NCBI RefSeq assembly: GCF_036924525.1
Contig: NZ_JAZHRU010000001.1
Location: forward strand, 3,377,001 to 3,441,000
Direction: 5' to 3'
Origin: Bradyrhizobium sp. AZCC 1719
Lineage (GTDB): Bacteria; Pseudomonadota; Alphaproteobacteria; Rhizobiales; Xanthobacteraceae
Length of the DNA: 64,000 nucleotides
Below, in pieces: positions 27,179 through 36,042 of this stretch. A model generated the notes under the pieces. It searched no databases. It saw only the letters and a list, made by a program, of their open reading frames with translations, and was not told where the DNA came from. The position numbers were made by a program, and so were the translations under genes. Every line of letters begins with the position of its first letter. Within the stretch, counting starts at the first letter, position 1.

Positions 27179-28107
27179 CAGATCACCCGCCTTGCATCGA
27201 GCGCATCGCGCATGCCGTCGCCGATGAAATTGATGGCCACGACCGCGATGAAGATGGCGCCGCCCGGAAACAACGCCCAATGCGGACCGATGTCGAGATA
27301 GTCCTTGGCGTCGAACAACAGCCGCCCCCAGGTCGGGGTATCCGGCGGAAAGCCGAGGCCGAGAAACGACAGCGTCGATTCGGCGATGATCGCGGCGGCG
27401 ACGTCGATGGTGCCGGCGATGATCACGGGGCCGACTGCGTTAGGCAGGATGTGCCGCACCACCTGCCGCAACGGGCTGGCGCCGAGCGCGCGCGCGGCTT
27501 CGACGAATTCCTTCTCGCGCAAGGAGAGGAACTGAGCGCGCACCAGCCGCGCGACCGGCATCCAGCGCAGGCCGCCGATGACGAGCACGATCAGGATGAA
27601 GATGCCGCCCTCGGGCCCGAATACGGATTTGAGCCCGTCGCGGAACAGATAGATCAGAAGCAGCAGCAGCGGCAGTTGCGGTAGCGAGAGGAACAGGTCG
27701 GTCAGCCACATCAGCGCGTGCCCGAGCGCCCCGCGCGACATGCCGGCGAGCGCGCCGATCAGCGTACCGACGAGGACGGCGACCGCCATGGCGGCAAGCC
27801 CAACCGCGAGCGAGATACGTCCACCATAGATCATGCGGGCGAGGATATCCTGTCCGAGATCGTCGGTGCCGAAGGGGTGGGCAAACGAGGGGCCCTCAAG
27901 GCGCGCATTGAAATCGATGTCGTTGATGCTGACGCGCCAGACGAATGGGCCGAATACCACCGCTGCGATCAGGACAAGCAGCAGGAACGCGCTGACCACG
28001 GCGAGCTTATGCCGGCGATAGCGCCGCCAAGTCTCGCGCCAGGGCGACCAGGCCGGCCGCCGCTCAGCGGAAGGAGATGCGAGGGTCAAGCCAGCCATAG
28101 AGGACAT
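27178..28107 (-). CDS. Oligopeptide/dipeptide ABC transporter permease (DppC/OppC type)
   Basis: 309 residues. After a cytoplasmic N-terminus (RRYRRHKLAVVSAFLLLVLI) come six hydrophobic segments. HPFGTDDLGQDILARMIYGG is typical of DppC and the cytoplasmic coupling loop reads EAARALGASPLRQVVRHILP. The start overlaps the end of the DppB-type gene by 44 bases; an ATG three codons later would shorten this. Confidence 0.92.
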   Translation of the reverse strand: MSSMAGLTLASPSAERRPAWSPWRETWRRYRRHKLAVVSAFLLLVLIAAVVFGPFVWRVSINDIDFNARLEGPSFAHPFGTDDLGQDILARMIYGGRISLAVGLAAMAVAVLVGTLIGALAGMSRGALGHALMWLTDLFLSLPQLPLLLLLIYLFRDGLKSVFGPEGGIFILIVLVIGGLRWMPVARLVRAQFLSLREKEFVEAARALGASPLRQVVRHILPNAVGPVIIAGTIDVAAAIIAESTLSFLGLGFPPDTPTWGRLLFDAKDYLDIGPHWALFPGGAIFIAVVAINFIGDGMRDALDARRVI

Positions 28108-29023
28108 CCGCGATCAGGTTGAAGAGCACCACAAGACAGGCGAAGACGAAGGTCACGGCCATCACAACCGGCGTGTCGTTGGAGAGGATGGAGGAAATCA
28201 GCAGTGAGCCGATCCCCGGAATCCGGAAGATCTGCTCAGTGACAATGGCGCCGCCGAACACGGCGGGCATCTGCAGCGCGACCAGGGTGACGACCGGAAT
28301 CATCGCGTTGCGCATCGCGTGCTTGACGATCACCCGGGGTTGCCCGAGGCCCTTGGCGCGGGCGGTGGTGACGTAGTCAAGGCGGATCACGTCCAGCATG
28401 GCCGAACGCACGAAGCGCGTCATCGAAGCCGCCTGGAACAGGCCGAGCACCATCACCGGCATGATGGCCTGGCGGATATGCTCGAAGAGCCAGCGTATCC
28501 CGGTCGCCTTGATATCGCTGGAATAGACAAAGGGCAGCCAGTCCAGCGTGATCGAGAAGACCAGAATGAATAGCAGCCCCGTGAAGAAAGTCGGCAGCGA
28601 GAAGCCGATGAAGGCAAACGTGTTGGCGATCTGATCGAAAATCGAATAGGGCCTGGTCGCGGCGAACACGCCCACGGGAATCGCGATCAGGAGCGCCAGT
28701 ATTTGCGCCGAGCCAATCACGTAAAGCGTGGTCGGCAGGCGCTGCAGGATCAGCGTGTCGACGTTCATCCGGCTGACGAAGGAAAAGCCCCAGTCGCCTT
28801 GCGCCATCGCCGCTAGCCAGCGCAGGTAGCGGACGTAGATCGGATCGTCTAGGCCGAACTTGGCCCGAAGCGCCGCCCCGACTTCGGGCGGCACGTTCGG
28901 ATTGGTCGCCAGTTCACTGAAGGGATCGCCGGGCGCGAGCGCCAGCACGATGAACAGAACGAGCGAAATGCCGAGCAGGCTCGGCACGGCGATCATGAGG
29001 CGACGCAGCACATACTGGCTCAT
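28064..29023 (-). CDS. Oligopeptide/dipeptide ABC transporter permease (DppB/OppB type)
   Basis: 319 residues. MSQYVLRRLMIAVPSLLGIS is the typical first helix, LGLDDPIY-like text (FGLDDPIYVRYLRWL) precedes the large periplasmic loop and the coupling loop is TTARAKGLGQPRVIVKHAMR. It begins 21 bases after the binding-protein stop and forms the membrane channel with the DppC-type subunit. Confidence 0.92.
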   Translation of the reverse strand: MSQYVLRRLMIAVPSLLGISLVLFIVLALAPGDPFSELATNPNVPPEVGAALRAKFGLDDPIYVRYLRWLAAMAQGDWGFSFVSRMNVDTLILQRLPTTLYVIGSAQILALLIAIPVGVFAATRPYSIFDQIANTFAFIGFSLPTFFTGLLFILVFSITLDWLPFVYSSDIKATGIRWLFEHIRQAIMPVMVLGLFQAASMTRFVRSAMLDVIRLDYVTTARAKGLGQPRVIVKHAMRNAMIPVVTLVALQMPAVFGGAIVTEQIFRIPGIGSLLISSILSNDTPVVMAVTFVFACLVVLFNLIADVLYGWLDPRISFR

Positions 29024-29044
29024 GAGGGAAAAATCCCTTCGCGA

Positions 29045-30841
29045 TCAGCCCGTCGCCTCCCGATACCAGTCGAATAGATTGTCGGTCTCGTTGGCCCAGC
29101 CACTGACCACCGGGCGCAGCGCATTGGCGGCAGCTTCCACTTTCAGGCGGTGCATCACCGGGATGAACACGATGTCCTGCATCATGATGTCGTTGGCCTT
29201 GATGTAGAGAGCGGCGCGCTTCACCATGTCGGTCTCGGCCTCGGCGGCGTCGATCGCCGCGTCATATTCCTTGTTGACCCAGCGCGGGAAGTTCACGCCC
29301 TGCCACTTGTTCTCCTTGGTGGCGACGTTGCGCGAATGATAGCGGCGCATGTGCTGGGCCGGGTCGGGTTGGCTCATCGGGATCTGGAACATCTCGAGGT
29401 CGGCATAGAACTTGGCGTAGGTGTCGGGGTTAGCGACGTCGGAGGAGAAGAACACCGAGGCGACCACCGATTTCAGCTCGACGTCGATGCCGGCCTTCTG
29501 ACAGGCCTGCTTGACGATCGCCTGGGTCTTCTGGCGCGGGCCGTTGATCGCGGTCTGGTATAGAAGCTTCAGCTTCTTGCCGTCCTTCTCGCGGATGCCG
29601 TCCGCGCCGACTTTCCAGCCCGCGTCCTCCAGCAGCTTGGACGCCTTCTCGATGCTGAATTCCCAGCTAGTGTTTTTGGAAACAAACTTCTCGGGGCCGT
29701 TGAGGAAATTGGGCGTGACGCGTCCGGCGCGGCCGTAGATGACTTTCTTGACGGCCTCGCGGTCGACCAGCATGGAGAGTGCCTTGCGCACCGCGGGATC
29801 GGAGAGCAGCGGGTGCTTGGTCTTGATCGAGGAGCGCTCGCCGTCGACCTCGGTGTTGGGGTCGGTGAAGTTGAGGGCGATGAATTCGGTGTCGCCGCCG
29901 ACCGCATAGACGGTCTTGCCCTTGCCGCCCTTTTCCAGGCGCAGCAGGACGTCGTCTTCCACCTGGATGTTCCAGCCGAAATCATACTCGCCGGTCTGGA
30001 TGACGGCGCGCGCGGCCGAGACCGCATCGCCGCCGCCTTTCATCTCGACGGTGTCGAAGTGGGGGCGGTTCGGCATATGGTAGTCTGGATTGAGCACGCC
30101 GCGGATCACATCGCCCGGCTTGAACTCGACGAATTTGTAGGGACCGGTGCCGACCGGCGAAAGGTTGTTCGGCGCCTCGCGGGACTTGGCGCCTTTATAT
30201 TCCGCGAACAGGTGTTTTGGGATGATGCTGCCGGGAGCGCCGACGAACGCATCGGCCCAGAACGGTGTCGGCTTCTTGAAGAGGATGCGGACCGTGAGGT
30301 CGTCGACCTTTTCCACGGTGATATCGCGGTGAACGCCGATGGTCACGGTGGCGGTGGCGGGATCGCGGGCGTATTCCCAGTTGAACACGACGTCGTCGGC
30401 GGTGAAGGGCTTGCCGTCGTGCCATTTGACGCCGGGCTTGAGTTTCCAGGTCACCGACATGCCGTCGGCGGCGAGGCCCCCGTTCTGCAGCGAGGGAATT
30501 TCGGCGGCCAGAACCAGCTTCATGTTGCCGTCCGGATCCCAGCAGGCGAGCGGCTCATAGAACAGGCGCGAGCCGTCCTGGTCCTTGGTGCCGGTGGCGA
30601 AATGCGGATTCAGCAAGGTCGGTCCCTGCCACCAGAGCAGCTTCAGCGCGCCGCCGCCGCCGCGCTTGGTCGGCTTGTAGACGGAGGGGCCTTCGGCCAT
30701 GGCTACGCCGCCAACGGCCAGAATCTGCGTGGCCATGGGTGCGGTGAGACCGAAAGCAAGCATGCGCTGAACGAAGCCGCGGCGATCCATGCGCCCGTCC
30801 TTCACCTCGTCGATCATGGCTTTGAGTTCAGTGTCCAGCAT
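29045..30841 (-). CDS. Oligopeptide/dipeptide ABC transporter substrate-binding protein (family 5), Tat-type signal
   Basis: 598 residues. The start at 30,841 (MLDTELKAMIDEV) gives a short cytoplasmic helix and then MDRRGFVQRMLAFGLTA, a twin-arginine-like signal peptide cleaved around residue 50. The mature part is an SBP_bac_5 protein: LAAEIPSLQNGGLAADGMSV, WKLKPGVKWHDGKPFTADDVV in parts, and later PFWADAFVG. It is the first gene of the transporter operon. The neighbouring M20 amidohydrolase suggests peptides or N-acyl amino acids as cargo, but this is inference. Confidence 0.92.
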   Translation of the reverse strand: MLDTELKAMIDEVKDGRMDRRGFVQRMLAFGLTAPMATQILAVGGVAMAEGPSVYKPTKRGGGGALKLLWWQGPTLLNPHFATGTKDQDGSRLFYEPLACWDPDGNMKLVLAAEIPSLQNGGLAADGMSVTWKLKPGVKWHDGKPFTADDVVFNWEYARDPATATVTIGVHRDITVEKVDDLTVRILFKKPTPFWADAFVGAPGSIIPKHLFAEYKGAKSREAPNNLSPVGTGPYKFVEFKPGDVIRGVLNPDYHMPNRPHFDTVEMKGGGDAVSAARAVIQTGEYDFGWNIQVEDDVLLRLEKGGKGKTVYAVGGDTEFIALNFTDPNTEVDGERSSIKTKHPLLSDPAVRKALSMLVDREAVKKVIYGRAGRVTPNFLNGPEKFVSKNTSWEFSIEKASKLLEDAGWKVGADGIREKDGKKLKLLYQTAINGPRQKTQAIVKQACQKAGIDVELKSVVASVFFSSDVANPDTYAKFYADLEMFQIPMSQPDPAQHMRRYHSRNVATKENKWQGVNFPRWVNKEYDAAIDAAEAETDMVKRAALYIKANDIMMQDIVFIPVMHRLKVEAAANALRPVVSGWANETDNLFDWYREATG

Positions 30842-31023
30842 CGTTGTCCCCGTCTGGTTTTCGTTTGGTTGTGGCCGGACCCGCGGGCCGCGGCCGGCGG
30901 AGGGTAGATTGCGCATCGTTTGAACGCAAACGGTTCAATGGTCGTCGTTTGGGCAAAAAGTCTTTGCACCGCACACGGCTTCGGCAATCCGGCCTTTTCT
31001 GTGCGCCAAATTTGTTCGCTTGG

Positions 31024-32444
31024 TCAGACGAGCGACATGTCCAGCGGCGGTGCCACGCTGTCCGGCAGCGGGCTGACATAGGGGGTGCGGGCGGTGCGCT
31101 TGTTCAGGTCGGCCTTGGCGGCGGCGATCAGGTCCGGTTCCGTCAGCGCCCTGACGCCGAGTCCCGCCATGGCCTTGGCGGCCTGCACCATCGCCTTGTG
31201 GGCGTGCGGGCTCTTGCCCTGTGCCACCACCTGCCAGGTGTGCAAGGGGGTGCCGATGGCAATGGTCGGGGCGTGAACCTGAACGGTCGGCACGACCCAG
31301 CTCACGTCGCCCACATCGGTGGATCCGATCAGCGGGTTGCGCTTGGCGTCAAGCGGCACGATGAAATCGGCCAGTGGCCGGTCGGTCGGCTCCATGCCGA
31401 TCGCATGATAGACGGCGGCGATATCCTTCTCGGTCAGCGTCGAGCGGATTTTTTGCGCGAAATCCTTGTCGGCCTCGTCGAAATGTGGCGGGCCGAGTTC
31501 CTCCATGATGCCGTGAAGGGCCTGTTCGAGCGGGGTGTTGGGCAGCAAATTGGAGACGGCGGAAATGATCCGCATCTCCACACTCGTTTCGGTCATCAAC
31601 GCGGCGCCTTGTGCGATCTTGTGGACGCGTTCCACCAGTTCGTTCATGCCGGGCAAATCGCGGGCGCGGATCGAATAGCGTACGCGCGCATGGGCCTGCA
31701 CCACGTTCGGGGCGATGCCGCCGGTATCGAGTAGCGCGTAATGGACGCGGGCATCGCTCGGCATGTGCTCGCGCATGTAGTTGACGCCGACATTCATCAG
31801 CTCGACCGCATCCAGCGCGCTGCGGCCGAGATGCGGCGAGGCCGCGGCATGCGAGGTGCGCCCTGTGAAAATGAAATCGGCGCGGGTGTTGGCGAGCGAG
31901 GGGGTCACCACCACTTCCCAGAAACTGTGGGGGTGCCAGGTGATCGCGATATCGGCGTCGTCGAAGGCGCCCGATCGCACCATGAAGGTCTTTGCCGCTC
32001 CGCCTTCCTCCGCGGGGCAGCCGTAATAGCGCACGCGCCCCCCGGCGCCTTGTGCTCGGCTAGCCAATCCTTCACGGCGGTGGCCGCGAGCAGGGCGGCG
32101 GAACCAAGCAGATTGTGGCCGCAACCATGGCCATGGCCGCCGGCCTGCAGCGGCCGCGGTTCCGCCACGCCAGCCGCCTGACTGAGGCCGGGCAGGGCGT
32201 CATATTCGCCAAGGAAGGCGATCACGGGTCCGCCTTCGCCCCATTCGCCCATCAGGGCGGTAGGAATGCCTGCGACCTGCTCCGTGATGCGGAAACCCTG
32301 ATGACGCAGCTCGGCGAGATGTTCGGCGCAAGATCGCGCCTCGGTGTAGCAGATCTCGGGCATCGCCCAGACCCGGTCGCTTAGGGCGGTGAAGCGCGGC
32401 TTGATGGTGTCGACGCCACGCCAGATGCTACTGCGGTTATCCAT
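31024..32444 (-). pseudogene. M20-family amidohydrolase (AbgB-like), split by a frameshift at a G6 run (32,038-32,043)
   Basis: The N-terminal frame (from ATG at 32,444) has RVWAMPEICYTE, VIAFLGEYDALPGLSQ and the metal motif GGHGHGCGHNLLG, as in p-aminobenzoyl-glutamate hydrolase-type M20D enzymes. At the 6-C run (six G on the coding strand) the frame ends in unrelated residues. Adding one G joins AEHKAPGG to RVRYYGCPAEEGGAAKTFM, and the second frame then runs through the dimerisation domain to the C-terminus (SVAPPLDMSLV). Whole length would be about 473 residues, normal for the family. It lies upstream of the peptide transporter on the same strand, so it may have processed imported amides. 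A base-calling error in the homopolymer is an alternative. Confidence 0.85.
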
Positions 32445-32535
32445 CTTCCAATTCCTGAAACTGAAGGCGATGTGAGCAATTGTTATCAGCTTCGCGAGAT
32501 AACGCCCAGCGCAGGGCAGGTATCCGCCATGCTCG

Positions 32536-33783
32536 TCACACCTTCAAGACGTGCGGCCTGAACAGCCGGCCTTTCTCCACCACCAGCACCACCGCGAGCG
32601 CGGCCAGCGTGCAGAGCAGGAAGCCGGTCGCGAACGGCACCAGCGTGCCGTCGTAGCCCTGGCCGATGGTGGCGCCGATGCCGATGCCGAGCAGGGTGGT
32701 GATCGAGCCGTACAGCGACGCAGCGGTGCCGGCGATATGGCCCTGCGGCTCCATGGCGAGCGCGGTGAAATTGGCGATCATCAAGCCGAACGCAAACATC
32801 ATCGATACCGAGAGCACCATGAACAGCGGCAACGGCAGCATCTGCATTTTCGCCGCCACCAGCATGGTTGCGGCGATGACCACGAAGCCTAGCAGCGCAG
32901 CATGGGAGATCACGCGCATGCCGAGGCGGCCGACGAGGCGGGAATTGACGAAGCCGGCGATGGCGGTTCCGACCGCGACGCCGGCAAACGCAACCGGAAA
33001 ATAATATCCGAGGTTGTAGATCTCGGTGAACACCTGCTGCGACGTAAACACGAACGCGAACAGCGAACCCAATACGCCGCCGGCGACCAGCGCATAACCC
33101 AGCGTCTGGCGGTTGGTCAGCGTCTGGCGGAACGCATCGAACACCTCGCCGACGGCGAGCGACCTGCGCCTTTCGACCGGCAGCGTCTCCGGCATGCGCA
33201 GCGCACTCCAGATCAACGCCACCACGCCATACAGCGTCAGCACGATAAAGATGCCGCGCCATTGCGTCAGTAGCAGCACGGCCTGGCCGAAGGCCGGGGC
33301 GACCACGGGCACCGCAATGAATATCATCATCGCCAGCGACATTACGCTCGCCATGCGCCGGCCGGCATAGCAGTCGCGCACGATTGAGGTTGCGATCACA
33401 CGCGTGGCCGAGGTGCTGAGGCCCTGCAGTGCGCGTGCCAGCAGCAACGTCTCGAACGATGGGGCGGCGATCGCGAGCAGGCCGGCAGCGCAGTAGACGA
33501 CCATGCCGCCGAGCAGGACCGGCCGCCGGCCGAACCGGTCGGATAAGGGGCCCATGACGAACTGCCCGACGCCGAAGCCGACCAGGAAGATCGACAGCAC
33601 CATCTGCGGCCGGTTGACTGAAGTGATGTGGAAGGCGGACGCGATGTCCGGCAGCGCCGGCAACATCATGTCCATCGCAAGCGGATTCAGCGCCATGATC
33701 GACGCGATCACGATTACGAATTCCGGGAAGCCCATCGGGCGGTGGCCTGAAGCGGCCAAGGCATCGGCACTGGTATCGGACAA
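32536..33783 (-). CDS. MFS multidrug efflux transporter, Bcr/CflA family
   Basis: 415 residues with twelve hydrophobic segments. MDMMLPALPDIASAF is the first-helix pattern of drug:proton antiporters, GPLSDRFGRRPVLLGG is the loop 2-3 motif A and RALQGLSTSATRVIATSIVRD is motif B with its conserved Arg. It would export small drugs or metabolites across the inner membrane. It is divergent from the hydroxymethylbilane synthase gene across 223 bases and is separated from the M20 gene by 91 bases. Confidence 0.9.
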   Translation of the reverse strand: MSDTSADALAASGHRPMGFPEFVIVIASIMALNPLAMDMMLPALPDIASAFHITSVNRPQMVLSIFLVGFGVGQFVMGPLSDRFGRRPVLLGGMVVYCAAGLLAIAAPSFETLLLARALQGLSTSATRVIATSIVRDCYAGRRMASVMSLAMMIFIAVPVVAPAFGQAVLLLTQWRGIFIVLTLYGVVALIWSALRMPETLPVERRRSLAVGEVFDAFRQTLTNRQTLGYALVAGGVLGSLFAFVFTSQQVFTEIYNLGYYFPVAFAGVAVGTAIAGFVNSRLVGRLGMRVISHAALLGFVVIAATMLVAAKMQMLPLPLFMVLSVSMMFAFGLMIANFTALAMEPQGHIAGTAASLYGSITTLLGIGIGATIGQGYDGTLVPFATGFLLCTLAALAVVLVVEKGRLFRPHVLKV

Positions 33784-34006
33784 CGAAAAATCCTCTTGCG
33801 GAGCGCAATCTATTCATGGTGCTGCGGCGCACAATCTGCGTTTTGGTATAGCAGCCCGGCACCATCGGAGCCGATAGGCACGCCCTGCCCACACAGGCGG
33901 CAACGCGTTCCGCTGCCGGCCAAAGTCATTGTTCTGGTGGGCCGCTTGTTCTATCCCGTACCGGCTGGAAACGACAGCCGGTGGCTTACGTTCGAACGGA
34001 GATCTT

Positions 34007-35008
34007 GTGTCAGGACAGACCTTGAAGATTGGCACGCGCAAGAGCGCGATGGCGCTGGCGCAGACCGAAGCGATCGCACGGCTGCTGCGCGCGGCCGATC
34101 CCGCGCTCGATGTCGAGATCGTCAAGTTCGAAACCCGCGGCGACCAGGACCAGACCAGTAAGCTGCTGCGCCACGGCGGCAAGGGCGGCGCCTTCGTCGC
34201 CGAAATTCGCGAGGCCATGCGCGGCGGAGAATTGCAGGCGGCGATGCATTCGCTCAAGGACGTTCCCGGCAACGAGGAGACCCCTAGCCTGATCATCGCG
34301 GCGACCCTGCCGCGCGATCCGGCCAACGACGCGCTGGTGCTGCGTCCGGGCCTTTCGCTGGATGTGTTTCGCGCATCGAAAGGTAAAGGCTTCAAGATCG
34401 GCACCAATGCGGTGCGCCGCGCCGCCTATCTGCGCCGGCTGTTCCCCGAGGCCACCGTAATCCATTTCCGCGGCGCCGCCGATACCCGCGTCGCAAAGCT
34501 CGATCGCGGCGACAAGCAGCGGCTTCCCGATGGCGGCGAGGTGGGACCGGCGGATGCGCTGGTGATGGCAAGGTCAGGGCTCGAACGCATCGGAATGGCA
34601 TCGCGCATCGTCCATGACTTTTCGGTTCGCGAAATGCTGCCCGCGGTAGGGCAGGGCATCGTCGCAGTGGAATGCGTCGAAAAGGACTGGGTCACGCGCG
34701 GCCGGCTCGCCAGGATCGAGGACGCCTCGTCGCGCCTCTGCGCCGAGGCCGAACGCGAAGTGCTGTGGGTTTTAAACGGCCACTGCAACTCGCCGATCGC
34801 CGGCCACGCGACGTTGGCGGACCATGAGATGACGCTGACGGCCGCCGTGCTGGATGAAGCCGGCGACCGCTTTATCGAGGTGTCGCGGACCGGCGCGACA
34901 GATCGCCCTCGCGAGCTCGGCCGTGCGGTTGGGCTCGAGTTACTCGACAAGGGCGCCGCGGAGATCATCGCGCGGACGAGGCCGGAGGAGGATTCGCTGC
35001 TTTCGTGA
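34007..35008 (+). CDS. hemC: Hydroxymethylbilane synthase (porphobilinogen deaminase)
   Basis: 333 residues from a GTG start preceded by GGAG; a longer frame to 33,929 exists but is less family-like. LKIGTRKSAMALAQT opens domain 1, MHSLKDVPG carries the catalytic Asp, and GTNAVRRAAYLRRLFP and LPAVGQGIVAVEC follow. WVLNGHCNSPIAGHA contains the Cys that holds the dipyrromethane cofactor. It polymerises four porphobilinogens in haem and tetrapyrrole synthesis in the cytoplasm. No other haem genes are nearby. Many genomes have hemC next to hemD, so I cannot say if this is the only copy. Confidence 0.92.
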   Translation: MSGQTLKIGTRKSAMALAQTEAIARLLRAADPALDVEIVKFETRGDQDQTSKLLRHGGKGGAFVAEIREAMRGGELQAAMHSLKDVPGNEETPSLIIAATLPRDPANDALVLRPGLSLDVFRASKGKGFKIGTNAVRRAAYLRRLFPEATVIHFRGAADTRVAKLDRGDKQRLPDGGEVGPADALVMARSGLERIGMASRIVHDFSVREMLPAVGQGIVAVECVEKDWVTRGRLARIEDASSRLCAEAEREVLWVLNGHCNSPIAGHATLADHEMTLTAAVLDEAGDRFIEVSRTGATDRPRELGRAVGLELLDKGAAEIIARTRPEEDSLLS

Positions 35009-35025
35009 ACGCGCGGTTGCCGCAA

Positions 35026-35985
35026 TCAGCGCGCCACGTCACTCCATTCCGGGCAGGTCCGCTGGTCGACCGGCACCAGCCAAGCCTTGTAGTTGGTCTT
35101 GTCGATCACTTCCGCCGGCAGCATCACCTTATCCGGTAGCGGCTCCTTCTTGAGGTGACGCACCGCCGCCCGCGTCGCCGTGCAGCCGATCTTGAACATG
35201 TTGAAGTCGACGGTGGCTAACATCCCGTCGGCTTCGATCTGCTTCACGGCGGGAAGAATGCCGTTGATACCGATCACGGTCGCCGTCCGGTTGGCGGCCT
35301 TGAGCGCTTCGAGCACGCCCAGCGCCATGGTGTCATTGGCCGACAGCACCGCATCGATTTCGTTGTGCTCGGAAAGAAACTTTTCCATCACGCGCCGGGC
35401 GTCGGGCTGCTGGTAATTGCCGATCCCCGATCCCAAGACTTGGATGCCGGGAAATTCAGCGAAGGCACGCTGGTAGCCCCGCACGCGTTCGCGATTGGTC
35501 GGCGCCGCCGGCGTTCCCTCGATGACGACGATTTTCCCTTTGCCGCCGAGCTTTTCGAAGAGATAGCGCGCTTCGCGGTATCCGATCTCGAAGTCGTCGG
35601 CGCCGACATAAGTGACGAAGCTGCCGGGCAGCGGATTGGAAACTAGCACGATCGGGATTCTGGCGTCGTTGAGCCTTTTGACGGAATCGACCATGGCGAC
35701 GTCATCGACCGGGATGAAGATGACGGCGTCGGGCCTGTCCTTCAGCACCTGATCCACCATGGCCTTTTGTTCGTCAACGTTGTCGGGCTGGTTCGGGACA
35801 AGGTGGATCACCTTCACGCCTGTCGTGCGGGCGATCTGGTCCGAGGCGATACGAAAGGCCTCATAGGCCGGGTTGGTGCGGTTCTTGGTGAATACCGCGA
35901 TGGTCATCGGATTGTCGGCGGCTCTGGCGCTGATCGCATAGAGCGCTATGACACCTGACAACATAGCCTTCACGAGATATCGCAT
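35026..35985 (-). CDS. Sugar-type ABC substrate-binding protein (RbsB-like), without adjacent transporter partners
   Basis: 319 residues from an ATG preceded by GGAGG. A Sec signal peptide (MRYLVKAMLSGVIALYAISA, cleaved near ARA) precedes a periplasmic-binding-protein type 1 fold. Recognisable parts are IAVFTKNRTNPAYEAFRIAS, DAVIFIPVDDVAMVDSVKRL, VLVSNPLPGSFVTYVGADD and AVLSANDTMALGVLEALKAA. The ligand is probably a sugar or similar polyol, but the usual ribose-type permease and ATPase genes are absent from the window. It is separated from the liv-type operon by a hairpin at 36,009-36,033. Confidence 0.85.
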   Translation of the reverse strand: MRYLVKAMLSGVIALYAISARAADNPMTIAVFTKNRTNPAYEAFRIASDQIARTTGVKVIHLVPNQPDNVDEQKAMVDQVLKDRPDAVIFIPVDDVAMVDSVKRLNDARIPIVLVSNPLPGSFVTYVGADDFEIGYREARYLFEKLGGKGKIVVIEGTPAAPTNRERVRGYQRAFAEFPGIQVLGSGIGNYQQPDARRVMEKFLSEHNEIDAVLSANDTMALGVLEALKAANRTATVIGINGILPAVKQIEADGMLATVDFNMFKIGCTATRAAVRHLKKEPLPDKVMLPAEVIDKTNYKAWLVPVDQRTCPEWSDVAR

Positions 35986-36008
35986 TGTCGCCTCCGGAGA
36001 GTTTAGAG

Positions 36009-36033
36009 CCGTCATTGCTCCTCGCAATGACGG
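36009..36033. terminator. Hairpin between the liv-type operon and the RbsB-like gene
   Basis: CCGTCATTGC-TCCTC-GCAATGACGG is a perfect 10-bp stem with a 5-base loop, 10 bases past the stop of the fused liv gene. No clear T tract follows on the minus strand. The motif CGTCATTGC resembles the end of a common palindromic repeat in Bradyrhizobium genomes, so it may be a repeat remnant that acts as a terminator. Confidence 0.45.
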
Positions 36034-36042
36034 GCGTTGCAG

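Noticed and set aside
29813-30907. A 364-codon plus-strand frame over the oligopeptide binding-protein gene
   Set aside because: It lies antisense to a well-matched SBP_bac_5 protein with a signal peptide.
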